64,000 nucleotides of DNA. It comes from Nitrosomonas sp. GTDB lineage: Bacteria > Pseudomonadota > Gammaproteobacteria > Burkholderiales > Nitrosomonadaceae. A model generated the notes under the pieces. That model searched no databases. It was given only the letters and a program-made list of their open reading frames with translations, and had not been told where the DNA came from. The number at the start of each line of letters is the position of its first letter. Within the stretch, counting starts at the first letter, position 1. The DNA lies in the NCBI GenBank assembly GCA_016703745.1, contig JADJBK010000006.1, positions 2,232,001 to 2,296,000 of the forward strand, given 5' to 3'. Made by a program: the position numbers and the translations under genes. This document shows, piece by piece, positions 9,656 through 19,273 of the stretch.

Positions 9656-9754
9656 ATCATCCTGTAATGCCATGGCTTATCCTCCTGTAAGGTAATGCAG
9701 AGGAGAATAATCCAGAAAATTGTGATTGCGTAGATGGGAGCGTTGGACGGTTAC
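9656..9754 (-). mobile_element. IS66 right-end fragment
   Basis: These 99 bases match the end of the complete IS66 at 37621-37719: the first six codons of tnpA (MALQDD), its ribosome-binding site and the terminal repeat ending GGACGGTTAC. The fragment starts directly at the IS21 right end, so IS21 lies inside IS66 tnpA and the rest of that IS66 is gone. Confidence 0.92.
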
Positions 9755-9903
9755 CAAAAACCGTCTTTTTCGGGCAATATTTCCTAAAAATCATAAGAAA
9801 TCACAAATGGATGTGTTGCTGGCGGTATCAATTGGCTATGTTTTACTCAGGGTGATCAGGGGTCAGGCGGATTGAGGGTGAAAATGGGGTTTTCGGGCAG
9901 GCG

Positions 9904-10662
9904 TTACCTAGCTGCTTGTTTGCTGCAGGCAGGACAAAGAGGATCCTTTCTTAAATTAAGTGAGTCTAACCGCATGGTTAGCCCATTAATAAGTAGCAAT
10001 CGACCATTGAGTGTTTCGCCAATCCCTAGTAATACTTTGATCGTTTCAGCCGCCTGTATGCAGCCGACTATGCCGGCCAGTGGAGAAAATACGCCCATGA
10101 TCGCACAATTGGGGTCATCGCTATCGCCTGCTATTGGAAACAGGCAGTGATAGCAAGGACTTGCCGCATCACGTAGATCAAACAGTGTGATTTGTCCATC
10201 AAACCGCATCACTGCTCCGGATATTAATGGTTTCTGATATTTGAGACAGGCCTGGTTAATGATGTGGCGTGTTGTGAAGTTATCGCTGGCGTCAACTACT
10301 GCATCAACTGTTTCCAGATGTTGATCGAGCAGTACTTCAGTCGCATATTCGGTGAGTGGGGTAATTTGAATTTCTGGATTGATGCGCCGTAAGAATTTCT
10401 TTGCAGATTCTGCTTTTAGTTTGCCGATCGCAGCAGTATCGTGGAGAATCTGTCGCTGCAGATTGGTCAGATCTACTTTGTCGTGGTCACAAATCAATAG
10501 CTTACCAATTCCGCTGGCTGCAAGATAGAGCGCAGTTGGCGAGCCCAAACCACCCGCTCCAACAATTAAAACCTTGGATTGTGCCAGTCTTTCTTGTCCA
10601 GCAATATCTATTTCGGGTAATAGCAGATGTCGACTATAACGTAATAGCTGCTGATCATTCAC
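9904..10662 (-). CDS. moeB: molybdopterin-synthase adenylyltransferase MoeB (ThiF/HesA family)
   Basis: The protein has 252 residues, the usual length for MoeB. It activates the C-terminal glycine of a ubiquitin-like sulfur carrier (MoaD or ThiS) by adenylation, for molybdopterin or thiamin synthesis. Visible features are the ATP-binding loop GAGGLGS (35-41), NLQRQ (67-71), the DASDN acceptor site near 124-128, and the zinc-binding pairs C170-x2-C173 and C243-x2-C246. There is no rhodanese domain, which separates it from MoeZ-type proteins. MoeB and ThiF cannot be told apart with certainty. It is the last gene of the leftward gpmA-envC-ctpA-moeB run; its end lies 149 bp from the IS debris. 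Confidence 0.88.
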   Translation of the reverse strand: MNDQQLLRYSRHLLLPEIDIAGQERLAQSKVLIVGAGGLGSPTALYLAASGIGKLLICDHDKVDLTNLQRQILHDTAAIGKLKAESAKKFLRRINPEIQITPLTEYATEVLLDQHLETVDAVVDASDNFTTRHIINQACLKYQKPLISGAVMRFDGQITLFDLRDAASPCYHCLFPIAGDSDDPNCAIMGVFSPLAGIVGCIQAAETIKVLLGIGETLNGRLLLINGLTMRLDSLNLRKDPLCPACSKQAAR

Positions 10663-10696
10663 GTTATAGCCGACGTAAAGAAGAGAATGAGTATTC

Positions 10697-12115
10697 TTAT
10701 AATTTGGAAGTTTTCTGTTTTATTGGGCGCGACATAGATTTCAAATGTGTAACTGCTTTAGTTAATAACGTATCGTCGCTGGATCCAAATTCAGCTGGTG
10801 TATTTTTATCCTTGCCCTTGTTTTTATTATTTTTTGCTTTGTTGGACGATGTATTATTTTTCTTGCTGCTTGCTATATCGCTAATTTTGGCATCGATACC
10901 ATTACTTAAGTGGCGATTAAGATCAGCCTCGCGGAGTAAGCGTGGATTGTCGCCAGCTTCATCGTCGAGAATATCTGGTGTAATACCTTTTGCCTGAATT
11001 GATTGGCCATTAGGGGTGTAGTAACGAGCGGTTGTAAGTTTGATCGCGGTACTGTTACTTAATGGCAAAATAGTCTGTACCGAACCTTTGCCAAAGGTTT
11101 GGGATCCCATTACAACGGATCGCTTGTGATCCTGCAGTGCACCTGCCACAATTTCTGAAGCTGAAGCGGAGCCACCATTCACCAGTGTAATCATCGGCAA
11201 AGTCTTGATATTTTCTGGGAGAGTGGCGAGAAAATCTTTACCTGATTTGCGCAGGTAAAATTCTGGACTGGCATGTAATTTCATTTTTGCATCTTCGGTG
11301 CGGCCATCGGTATAAACGACCAGAGCGTTACGCGGCAGAAACGCTGCCGATACCGCAACGGCACTATTTAACAACCCCCCGGGGTCATTGCGTAAATCCA
11401 ACACCAGCCCCTTCATAGGTATTTTACTTTCGCTGTACAGTTTATTAATTGCTTCCGCTAGATTTTCTCCGGTACGTTCCTGAAACTGGGTGATCCGGAT
11501 ATAGGCATATCCCGGTTCAATCAGTTTAGATTTGACACTCTCGATTTTGATAATGGCCCGTACCAGGCTGAAAGTCAGAGGCTCAGTTTCACCCTCGCGG
11601 GCGATTGTCAGCACAACACTGCTATTGGGTTTGCCTCTCATTTTTTTGATGGCATCGTTGAGCGTCATACCCTTGACAGCGGTATCATCAATTTTGATAA
11701 TCAAATCTCCCGTTTTGACACCAGCAAAAAAAGCAGGTGTATCCTCAATAGGAGAAATAACTTTGACTAGTCCATCTTCCATGGTGACTTGAATACCCAG
11801 CCCGCCAAATTCACCCTGCGTACCAATTTGCAGTTCTTTGTAATCTTCTGCATCCAGAAAAGCTGAATGCGGATCCAGCCCAACCAACATGCCATTGATT
11901 GCTTCAGTAATAAGTTTTTTGTCTTCGACAGGCTCGACATAGTCACTTTTGATGCGACCAAAAACCTGGGAAAAAGCTCTTAATTCTTCAACAGGAAGAG
12001 ACTGCAGTGCATTATCAGTTCGTTTGTCGGCGATGGCTGAAAAATTGAGACTAACCAAAATACCGGTAATTATTCCAATAAGAATCAAACCGGTTTTCGT
12101 TGCAAAATTGCGCAT
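10697..12115 (-). CDS. ctpA: carboxyl-terminal processing protease CtpA (S41)
   Basis: This is a periplasmic serine protease that trims or degrades envelope proteins and often acts on murein hydrolases. From the ATG at 12115 it has 472 residues: an N-terminal membrane anchor or signal (LILIGIITGILVSLNFSAIA), a PDZ domain at about 100-180, and the S41 core with the catalytic Ser in GGSASASE (about residue 318) and Lys in TFGKGS (about 343). The tail is rich in Asn, Lys and Ser. The ATG at 12115 is preferred over GTG at 12130 because GGAG lies 9 bases upstream. Placement next to envC, whose family activates cell-wall amidases, suggests a joint role in peptidoglycan turnover (inference). Confidence 0.93.
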   Translation of the reverse strand: MRNFATKTGLILIGIITGILVSLNFSAIADKRTDNALQSLPVEELRAFSQVFGRIKSDYVEPVEDKKLITEAINGMLVGLDPHSAFLDAEDYKELQIGTQGEFGGLGIQVTMEDGLVKVISPIEDTPAFFAGVKTGDLIIKIDDTAVKGMTLNDAIKKMRGKPNSSVVLTIAREGETEPLTFSLVRAIIKIESVKSKLIEPGYAYIRITQFQERTGENLAEAINKLYSESKIPMKGLVLDLRNDPGGLLNSAVAVSAAFLPRNALVVYTDGRTEDAKMKLHASPEFYLRKSGKDFLATLPENIKTLPMITLVNGGSASASEIVAGALQDHKRSVVMGSQTFGKGSVQTILPLSNSTAIKLTTARYYTPNGQSIQAKGITPDILDDEAGDNPRLLREADLNRHLSNGIDAKISDIASSKKNNTSSNKAKNNKNKGKDKNTPAEFGSSDDTLLTKAVTHLKSMSRPIKQKTSKL

Positions 12116-12174
12116 TATATTAAGCTCCACGCTTGTTTATTTGGTAAAGATACCAGAAGGTTAGACTTGTTCTA

Positions 12175-13404
12175 TTACTTGATGCTCATCCAGGTTAGTG
12201 GATCAAACGGTTTACCCTTGTATCTGAGTTCAAAGTATAAACCTGATTGAGTGTTTCCGCCGCTATTACCAACTACGGCAATTGTGTCACCACCCCTGAC
12301 TTTTTCTCCTACGTGTTTGACCAGCGCATTATTGTGTCCGTAGAGACTCATATAGTCGTTGCCATGATCCAGAATAATGAAATTTCCAAAACCGCGTATC
12401 CATTCTGCGAAGATAACCTGTCCACTGGCAATGGCCTTGACCTCATTACCATCGGCTGCTCGAATAAATAACCCGTTCCACTTAATTCCTTTACGTTCAC
12501 GTGGACTGCCAAAACGGTTGACAAGTTCCCCTCGCACGGGTAGGCGTAATTTCCCTTTCATAGAAACAAACGAATTGTTCTGAGCGTTAGCCGTCGGAAG
12601 CTGATCGTTACGCAGTATGGCTGTTCCAGAAAATTTTTCAGGAATCAATGGTTTTTTTTGAGCAAGCTGACGGTTAAGTCTATTGACAAGATTTGATAAG
12701 TGCTGCTCATCCTGCTTAAGCTCAGATAATGTTTTGTTTTTCTTGCTGGCTTCACGTGACAGTTGCGCCAACAAATCCGTATGCTTTGCTTTTTCTGCTG
12801 TCAGTAATTGCATTTGTTCAAAATATTCCTGCTGTGCTTGCTTGAATTTTTCGTGTTGATTGGCTTGATTCTGGGTTAAGTTTGACAGTTGTTCGTGTAA
12901 GTTACGTAATTCGTCGATATGCGCGGAACGAGACTGCACTAGATAACGATAATAGTAAAGCTTGCGTGTAATTTCATTAGGATTTTTCTGCTTGAGAAAT
13001 AATGACAGGTAATCCGATTTGTTGATTAAGTTCTGGAAATAGAGTAATTCCCCCAATTGCATTTGCTTGGTCAGCATTTCGCTACGAACCTGCTTGGAGG
13101 AGCGTTGCAATCGAGCAAGCTCATTGCTGATCCCGGATTGTTGCTGTTTCAGCTGTAGAAGTTTCTGTTGCAGACTGCTGACTAATCGCTCAATATCACT
13201 CAGGGTATCCGCAGTTTTGCTTTTGGCGGCCTCTTTGTCAGTCAACTCCTTCTGCAGACTTTTTATGCGTGTTTGTACATCTTGCAATTGCTTCTGATTG
13301 CCCTGAGCAGTTTTGCTTTCGGCATGCAGCCCAGAATGGACAGGAAGCCAGATGACTAATTGCAGCGAGATGACCTTGAGTAATTTTCGTGATATCAATG
13401 CCAT
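12175..13404 (-). CDS. envC: murein hydrolase activator EnvC (degenerate M23/LytM)
   Basis: The protein has a signal sequence (LLKVISLQLVIWLPVHSGLHA), about 230 residues of heptad-rich coiled coil with long Gln/Lys/Leu stretches, and a C-terminal LytM/M23 domain from about residue 290. Active M23 peptidases have a metal site HxxxD and HLHFEVR; here these read NGLFIRAAD and GLYFELR, so the zinc ligands are lost. That pattern is diagnostic of EnvC-type activators, which switch on septal amidases at division rather than cutting murein. ATG at 13404 gives a normal signal peptide; an upstream in-frame TTG at 13440 would add 12 residues. It lies between gpmA and ctpA, all leftward. Confidence 0.9.
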   Translation of the reverse strand: MALISRKLLKVISLQLVIWLPVHSGLHAESKTAQGNQKQLQDVQTRIKSLQKELTDKEAAKSKTADTLSDIERLVSSLQQKLLQLKQQQSGISNELARLQRSSKQVRSEMLTKQMQLGELLYFQNLINKSDYLSLFLKQKNPNEITRKLYYYRYLVQSRSAHIDELRNLHEQLSNLTQNQANQHEKFKQAQQEYFEQMQLLTAEKAKHTDLLAQLSREASKKNKTLSELKQDEQHLSNLVNRLNRQLAQKKPLIPEKFSGTAILRNDQLPTANAQNNSFVSMKGKLRLPVRGELVNRFGSPRERKGIKWNGLFIRAADGNEVKAIASGQVIFAEWIRGFGNFIILDHGNDYMSLYGHNNALVKHVGEKVRGGDTIAVVGNSGGNTQSGLYFELRYKGKPFDPLTWMSIK

Positions 13405-13464
13405 CTGATCGGGTATCAAAAATTTTTTACCACGCCCCAAAATGGATAAATTTTTTGACCGACC

Positions 13465-14208
13465 TCAGGTCTTCGCCTGGCTGGCTACTGCATGCATGGC
13501 TTCCTCTATTTGCTCGGCATTGCCAAGATAATAACTTCTGATTGGCTTAAGGTTTTCCTCAAACTCATAAACAAGTGGAATCCCTGTGGGGATGTTGTAA
13601 TTTAAAATGGCCTGATCCGATACCTGATCCAGATGCTTGATCAAGGCACGCAAGGAATTCCCGTGTGCAACAATGATCACATTGGCGCCTCCTCTGACCT
13701 GTGGGGCAATGATGTCATTCCAGTAGGGCAAAAAACGATTAACCGTATCTTTGAGGCTTTCGGCCAGTGGAATTTCATTTTTAATTATTTTGCTATACCG
13801 GGAATCAAATCCGGGATAGCGTTCGTCTTCCATAGTGATTTCCGGCGGTCGGGTATCGTAGCTCCGTCGCCAGATCAGCACCTGTTCATCACCGTACTGT
13901 CTGGCCGTCTCTGCCTTGTTTAATCCTTGCAGGGCCCCATAATGACGTTCATTGAGCCGCCAGTTAAGTTTAATGGGTATCCACATCCTATCCATTTCAT
14001 CTAAAGTGAGCCACAACGTGCGAATGGCACGTTTTAGAACGGATGTATAGGCCAGATCAAAATTAAAGCCGTTGCTCCGTAGTAACTGACCAGCTGCTCT
14101 GGCTTCATCAATACCTCTCGCTGTCAAATCAACGTCAGTCCATCCCGTGAAACGATTTTCCTGATTCCAGATACTTTCTCCATGACGCAGGAGAACGAGT
14201 TTTTTCAT
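13465..14208 (-). CDS. gpmA: 2,3-bisphosphoglycerate-dependent phosphoglycerate mutase
   Basis: This glycolytic and gluconeogenic enzyme interconverts 3- and 2-phosphoglycerate through a phosphohistidine. It has 247 residues, matching the family. The catalytic LLRHGES motif has the phosphorylated His at residue 9, the acid/base Glu is in NERHYGALQG (near 87), and the second His is in IIVAHGNSLRAL. FTGWTDVDLT is the typical substrate-site block. It is the first gene of a leftward run with envC, ctpA and moeB, an order common in betaproteobacteria, and is divergent from mpl. Confidence 0.97.
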   Translation of the reverse strand: MKKLVLLRHGESIWNQENRFTGWTDVDLTARGIDEARAAGQLLRSNGFNFDLAYTSVLKRAIRTLWLTLDEMDRMWIPIKLNWRLNERHYGALQGLNKAETARQYGDEQVLIWRRSYDTRPPEITMEDERYPGFDSRYSKIIKNEIPLAESLKDTVNRFLPYWNDIIAPQVRGGANVIIVAHGNSLRALIKHLDQVSDQAILNYNIPTGIPLVYEFEENLKPIRSYYLGNAEQIEEAMHAVASQAKT

Positions 14209-14305
14209 GTCAACCTTAAAAAAGCGATGCGCTTAAAAGATAAATCAACCAAGTTGCTATTTTATAATAATTTGGCGCCTAAAACAGCGTAACAGTATTC
14301 AATAA

Positions 14306-14334
14306 TTAACGGTTACATGGTCTAAGCATATAAT
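14306..14334 (+). promoter_or_regulatory. candidate sigma-70 promoter for mpl
   Basis: A perfect TATAAT (14329-14334) lies 17 bases downstream of TTAACG (14306-14311), which matches the -35 consensus at four of six positions. It is 42 bp upstream of the mpl start in the divergent gpmA-mpl intergenic region. Confidence 0.5.
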
Positions 14335-14376
14335 GTTCCTCATCGATTCTTAATCTTCATGTGTACCCGATAATTC

Positions 14377-15759
14377 ATGCATATCCATATTTTGGGAATT
14401 TGCGGCACTTTCATGGGAGGGCTGGCATTACTGGCACGCGCGACTGGCCACACCGTCAGCGGTTGTGACGCTAACGTGTATCCACCCATGAGTACTCAGC
14501 TTGCCGATCAGGGTATCCGCCTGATTGAAGGCTACGACGCAGCACAAACTAAATTGGAGCCAGATTTGTTTGTGATCGGCAATGTTGTCACACGTGGCAA
14601 TCCCTTGATGGAGGCTATTCTGAATGAGAATTTGGCTTATATTTCTGGACCACAATGGCTTGCGCAATATATTTTAAGGGAAAAATGGGTGTTGGCCGTG
14701 GCAGGAACGCACGGCAAAACCACGACCAGCTCTATGTTGGCGTGGATACTTGAATATGCGGGACTTGCACCAGGATATTTGATTGGAGGGGTTCCAGAAA
14801 ACTTTGGGTTATCCGCGCGACTTGGTAATGCTCGGGGCGTGTTACAAGACTCCCCATTTTTCGTTATCGAAGCAGATGAATACGATACTGCTTTTTTTGA
14901 TAAACGCTCTAAATTTATTCACTATCAGCCCAGAACGGCAATTCTGAATAATCTTGAATATGATCATGCGGATATTTTTCCAGATTTGTCTGCGATCGAA
15001 CGTCAGTTTCATCATTTCGTGCGTACCATACCGGCAAATGGTTTGGTTGTTGCTAATGGGCGGGATATCGCTTTGCAGCGCGTACTGGCCCAGGGTTGCT
15101 GGACTCCGGTGGAGTTATTCGACTCTCCCGGGGGCTGGCAAGTATTCACAGCCACAGAGCAATCTACGCAGATTATTTTTCAGGATCAACTGCAAGGTAC
15201 GCTAAACTGGGATTTATTGGGTGAGCATAACCGCTTGAATGCACTTGCTGCACTTGCTGCTGCGCGTCACGCCGGTGTGCCTGCGGCCGTTGGAATTGAG
15301 GCACTGGCAAGCTTCAGGAATGTCAAACGCCGCATGGAGCATCGTGGCACTATCAACGGTATTCAGGTTTATGATGATTTCGCGCATCATCCCACTGCTA
15401 TTCAGACCACTCTGGCGGGTTTGCGTGAAAAGATTGGAACATCGCGTATTATCGCCGTGCTGGAACCGCGCTCCAATACCATGAAATCAGGTGTCTGGCA
15501 GAATAGTCTTGCAACAAGTCTGACACAGGCCGACCAAGTTTTCTGTTATATCAACCAGCTTGAATGGGATGTACAAGGTGCGCTGTCAGCTCTCGGTGAC
15601 AAGGTCAGTACGCATGAAGACCTCCAGCAGATGGTCGATTCAATCACTACTGCTGCGCGGGCGGGAGATCACATTCTTATCATGAGTAACGGTAGTTTTG
15701 GCGGATTGCATGACAAATTACTTGTCAGTCTCGAGCAATACCCTATAACACGAGCGTAG
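14377..15759 (+). CDS. mpl: UDP-MurNAc:L-Ala-gamma-D-Glu-meso-DAP ligase Mpl
   Basis: This is a peptidoglycan recycling enzyme that joins the tripeptide L-Ala-gamma-D-Glu-meso-DAP recovered from old wall to UDP-MurNAc. The 460-residue length is standard. It belongs to the Mur ligase superfamily: the Rossmann start MHIHILGICGTFMGG, the ATP loop GTHGKTTT (110-117), EADEYDTAFFDKRSKF, the NLEYDHADIF box (which marks Mpl versus MurC), and the HNRLNALAA and DDFAHHPTAI blocks. It is monocistronic, convergent with lysS. Confidence 0.96.
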   Translation: MHIHILGICGTFMGGLALLARATGHTVSGCDANVYPPMSTQLADQGIRLIEGYDAAQTKLEPDLFVIGNVVTRGNPLMEAILNENLAYISGPQWLAQYILREKWVLAVAGTHGKTTTSSMLAWILEYAGLAPGYLIGGVPENFGLSARLGNARGVLQDSPFFVIEADEYDTAFFDKRSKFIHYQPRTAILNNLEYDHADIFPDLSAIERQFHHFVRTIPANGLVVANGRDIALQRVLAQGCWTPVELFDSPGGWQVFTATEQSTQIIFQDQLQGTLNWDLLGEHNRLNALAALAAARHAGVPAAVGIEALASFRNVKRRMEHRGTINGIQVYDDFAHHPTAIQTTLAGLREKIGTSRIIAVLEPRSNTMKSGVWQNSLATSLTQADQVFCYINQLEWDVQGALSALGDKVSTHEDLQQMVDSITTAARAGDHILIMSNGSFGGLHDKLLVSLEQYPITRA

Positions 15760-15822
15760 CCGGAAGTATCCTTCGGATAGTTAGCGATGTACCTTTATCC
15801 CGATTGGGACTGTCTGGTCAAT

Positions 15823-17337
15823 TTACTGTTGCTCCTCTACTCGCAACTGTGGAAACAATATAACATCGCGAATACTGGGGGCGTCGGTGAGTAGCATCAC
15901 CAGCCGGTCGATACCGATACCTTCTCCCGCAGTCGGTGGCAGACCGTATTCAAGTGCCTGGATGTAATCGCTATCATAATGCATCGCTTCAACATCACCG
16001 GCTTCCTTTGCATTTACCTGTTCCTGAAAGCGTGCTGCCTGATCTTCCGGGTCATTCAGTTCGGAAAATCCATTAGCAATTTCACGTCCGGCAATATAAA
16101 GCTCAAATCGGTCAGTGATGGCGGGATTGGTATCGTTGCGGCGCGCTAGCGGTGAAACCTCGGCGGGGTAGTCAACAATGAAGGTTGGCGCAAACAATAA
16201 ATGCTCGGTAGTCTCGTCAAACAGGGATAACTGTAATTCACCCATACTATCTTCGGCACGAGTGCTGATGCTCGCTGCCTGCAGCGTTTTGATTAGAAAG
16301 CCCCGATCATTTAGTTGTGCTTCGGAAAATTGTGGATGGTGCTTCAGAATGGCCTGGGTGATGGTCAGACGATCAAATGGCACGGCCAGGTCAATGGTCT
16401 TTCCTTGGTAGATAACCTGAGAGGTTCCCAGTACTTTTTGCGTGATCTCGCGCAGCAGCTGTTCCGTGAAGCTCATCAGATAATTATGGTCCTGATAAGC
16501 CTCGTAAAATTCCAGCATCGTGAATTCCGGGTTATGCCGGGTTGAGATGCCCTCATTACGGAAATTGCGGTTGATCTCGAACACCTTCTCCATCCCCCCC
16601 ACTACCAGGCGTTTCAGATAAAGCTCGGGAGCGATACGCAGATAGAGCGTCATATCCAGGGCGTTGTGATGTGTGATAAATGGTCGGGCGCTGGCGCCTC
16701 CGGGAATGGGGTGCATCATGGGCGTTTCCACTTCCAGATAATCGCGTTCAACAAAGAACTGGCGGATGGCCTGGATAATCTTTGAGCGAACGATAAATAC
16801 CTTGCGTGTTTCTTCGCTGCTGATCAGATCAAGATAGCGCTGCCGGTATTTGCTTTCTTGATTGGTCAATCCATGAAATTTCTCTGGGAGCGGACGCAGT
16901 GATTTGGACAACAGGCGCAGAATGTTCACCCGTATGGATAATTCGTTGGTTTTGGTTTTGAATAATGTGCCCTCGGCACCGAGAATATCGCCGAGGTCAA
17001 AATGCTTGAATGCTTCATGCACCGCCTCGCCGGTATGGTCATTCGAGACATAAAGCTGAATCTGTCCGCTCATATCCTGAATGGTGGCAAAACTGGCCTT
17101 ACCCATCACTCGCTTGAACAGCATCCTGCCGGCAACCTTGATCTTAACCGGAGTCTCTTCCAGTGTTTCTTTGGAGGTATGGCCATATTTTTCATGAAGT
17201 GCGCTTGCAAGGCTATCTCGCCGGTAATCATTCGGATAGGCATTACCCTGTGCACGCAAGGTGGCAAGCTTGGCGCGTCTTTCCTGGATGAGGTGATTTT
17301 CACTAGGGATAACGCTGGTTTGATTTTCTGATGTCAT
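15823..17337 (-). CDS. lysS: lysyl-tRNA synthetase (class II)
   Basis: The enzyme charges tRNA-Lys. It has 504 residues with an N-terminal OB-fold anticodon domain (VAGRMLFKRVMGKASFATIQD) and the class II catalytic core: motif 1 around FLVERDYLEVETPMM, motif 2 FRNEGISTRHNPEFTMLE and motif 3 GEGIGIDRLVMLLT near the C-terminus. PIPGGASARPF is typical of LysRS. It starts with ATG at 17337 and is divergent from glnS across about 140 bp. Confidence 0.98.
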   Translation of the reverse strand: MTSENQTSVIPSENHLIQERRAKLATLRAQGNAYPNDYRRDSLASALHEKYGHTSKETLEETPVKIKVAGRMLFKRVMGKASFATIQDMSGQIQLYVSNDHTGEAVHEAFKHFDLGDILGAEGTLFKTKTNELSIRVNILRLLSKSLRPLPEKFHGLTNQESKYRQRYLDLISSEETRKVFIVRSKIIQAIRQFFVERDYLEVETPMMHPIPGGASARPFITHHNALDMTLYLRIAPELYLKRLVVGGMEKVFEINRNFRNEGISTRHNPEFTMLEFYEAYQDHNYLMSFTEQLLREITQKVLGTSQVIYQGKTIDLAVPFDRLTITQAILKHHPQFSEAQLNDRGFLIKTLQAASISTRAEDSMGELQLSLFDETTEHLLFAPTFIVDYPAEVSPLARRNDTNPAITDRFELYIAGREIANGFSELNDPEDQAARFQEQVNAKEAGDVEAMHYDSDYIQALEYGLPPTAGEGIGIDRLVMLLTDAPSIRDVILFPQLRVEEQQ

Positions 17338-17475
17338 GTCAATCGAGGTTGTTATTGATGTAATAAATTTGAATAAATGTACAGAGCGCGTACTCCGGAG
17401 CCTTGTTACCAGACGTGGCGGCAGCGTGTATTATAGTTGGATTGTCCATCTAATAATCAGTCGAGAGAATACATA

Positions 17476-19152
17476 GTGAATACCAGTTCAACTCCTACTC
17501 ATTTCATCAAAAATATCATTGATGAGGATAACCATAATGGTAAATGGAATGGACGTGTCGAAACGCGTTTTCCACCAGAGCCAAATGGTTATTTACACAT
17601 CGGTCATGCGAAAAGTATTTGCCTGAATTTCGGACTTGCCATCGAGTATGGCGGCGTCTGTCACTTGCGTTTTGATGATACCAACCCGGAAAAGGAAGCG
17701 CAGGAGTATGTCGATGCAATTATAGATTCCATCAGCTGGCTGGGATTCGATTGGGGGGCGCACCATTATTACGCTTCCGATTACTTCGACAAACTCTATG
17801 AATTTGCCGAATATCTGATTTTGCAGGGTAGGGCATACATTGAAAGCCTGCCACCAGAAGAAATCCGCCGTCTGCGTGGCACATTGACCGAGCCGGGTAT
17901 CAATAGCCCATTCCGGGAGCGTCCGACAGCAGAAAATCTCGATTTATTCAGGCGCATGCGTGCGGGTGAGTTTGAGGATGGAGCACATGTGCTGCGTGCG
18001 AAAATTGATATGACTTCTCCTAACATTAATCTTCGCGATCCCGTCATTTATCGTATCCGCCATATTCATCATCAGCGTACTGGTGATAAATGGTGCATCT
18101 ATCCGATGTACGACTACGCGCACTGTATTTCGGATGCGCTGGAGCGGATTACGCATTCGCTCTGCACGCTGGAGTTCGAGGATCATCGACCGTTATATGA
18201 TTGGGTGCTGGATCAGCTGGTGAACAAGGTGCCCTGCCATCCGCAGCAGATCGAATTTGCTCGTCTCAATTTGACATACAGTGTCATGAGTAAACGCAAA
18301 ATGATCGATCTGGTCGAGAGTGGGCTGGTTGATGGCTGGGATGACCCGCGCATGAACACACTCGCCGGATTGCGCCGTCGCGGCTATACCCCTTCAGCCA
18401 TCCGTCTTTTTACCGAGCGCATCGGGATCAGCAAGGCTGATACCTGGATTGACATGATATTGCTGGAAGATTGTCTGCGTGAAGATCTTAATGAATATGC
18501 GCTGCGTCGCGTAGCAGTTCTTGATCCGATACGGCTTATCATTGACAATTTTCCAGAAAATTCAGAAGAAAGCTGCAGCGCACCCCATCATCCCCAGAAA
18601 CCGGAACTCGGCGAACGTACGCTCTTTTTGACAAAAGACCTTTATATTGAGCGCGAAGATTTCATGGAAACTCCGAGTAAAGGCTTTTTCCGGCTTACCC
18701 CTGGCAGGGAGGTTCGGCTACGCTATGGGTACATTATCAAATGCACCGATGTCGCCCGCAATGAGCGAGGCGAAATCGAATCCATTCACTGTACCTATGA
18801 TCCCGATACCAAAAGTGGTACAACAGGAGCCGATAGTAGAAAGGTCAAGGGAAACATTCACTGGCTGTCGATCAAACACGCGAATCCAGTACAGATCAGA
18901 TTGTACGACCGGTTATTCAGCGATCCGTATCCCGACACCGAGCAGAAGGATTATAAAAAAGCGCTTAATCCTAATTCAAAACAGATCGTTACTGGTTTTG
19001 TTGAACCCGCCTTGCTGAATGCGCTGCCAGAACAATGTTTCCAGTTTGAGCGTAATGGTTATTTCGTCGCTGATCGTGTTGAATCTACTCCGGGAAAACC
19101 TATTTTCAATCGGGCGGTCTCACTGCGAAATACCTGGGTAAAAAATTGTTAA
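17476..19152 (+). CDS. glnS: glutaminyl-tRNA synthetase (class I)
   Basis: The enzyme charges tRNA-Gln directly. It has about 558 residues from the GTG at 17476, chosen because GAGAG lies upstream and the length then matches the family; a TTG at 17437 would add 13 residues. The PPEPNGYLHIGHAKS block contains HIGH (residues 41-44), VMSKRK is the KMSKS loop, and the C-terminal beta-barrel anticodon domain is complete. GlnS means tRNA-Gln need not be made by the amidotransferase route here. Confidence 0.97.
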   Translation: MNTSSTPTHFIKNIIDEDNHNGKWNGRVETRFPPEPNGYLHIGHAKSICLNFGLAIEYGGVCHLRFDDTNPEKEAQEYVDAIIDSISWLGFDWGAHHYYASDYFDKLYEFAEYLILQGRAYIESLPPEEIRRLRGTLTEPGINSPFRERPTAENLDLFRRMRAGEFEDGAHVLRAKIDMTSPNINLRDPVIYRIRHIHHQRTGDKWCIYPMYDYAHCISDALERITHSLCTLEFEDHRPLYDWVLDQLVNKVPCHPQQIEFARLNLTYSVMSKRKMIDLVESGLVDGWDDPRMNTLAGLRRRGYTPSAIRLFTERIGISKADTWIDMILLEDCLREDLNEYALRRVAVLDPIRLIIDNFPENSEESCSAPHHPQKPELGERTLFLTKDLYIEREDFMETPSKGFFRLTPGREVRLRYGYIIKCTDVARNERGEIESIHCTYDPDTKSGTTGADSRKVKGNIHWLSIKHANPVQIRLYDRLFSDPYPDTEQKDYKKALNPNSKQIVTGFVEPALLNALPEQCFQFERNGYFVADRVESTPGKPIFNRAVSLRNTWVKNC

Positions 19153-19273
19153 CCAGGATAATAATGTTTAAGATCAAATTCTTAATTAAGAATGTGTATC
19201 CTGGCATCTCCTGTTATTAACTGCACGACAGACCTGAATGCGCATACAGAGGAATAATGAAAGGACGAATGAC

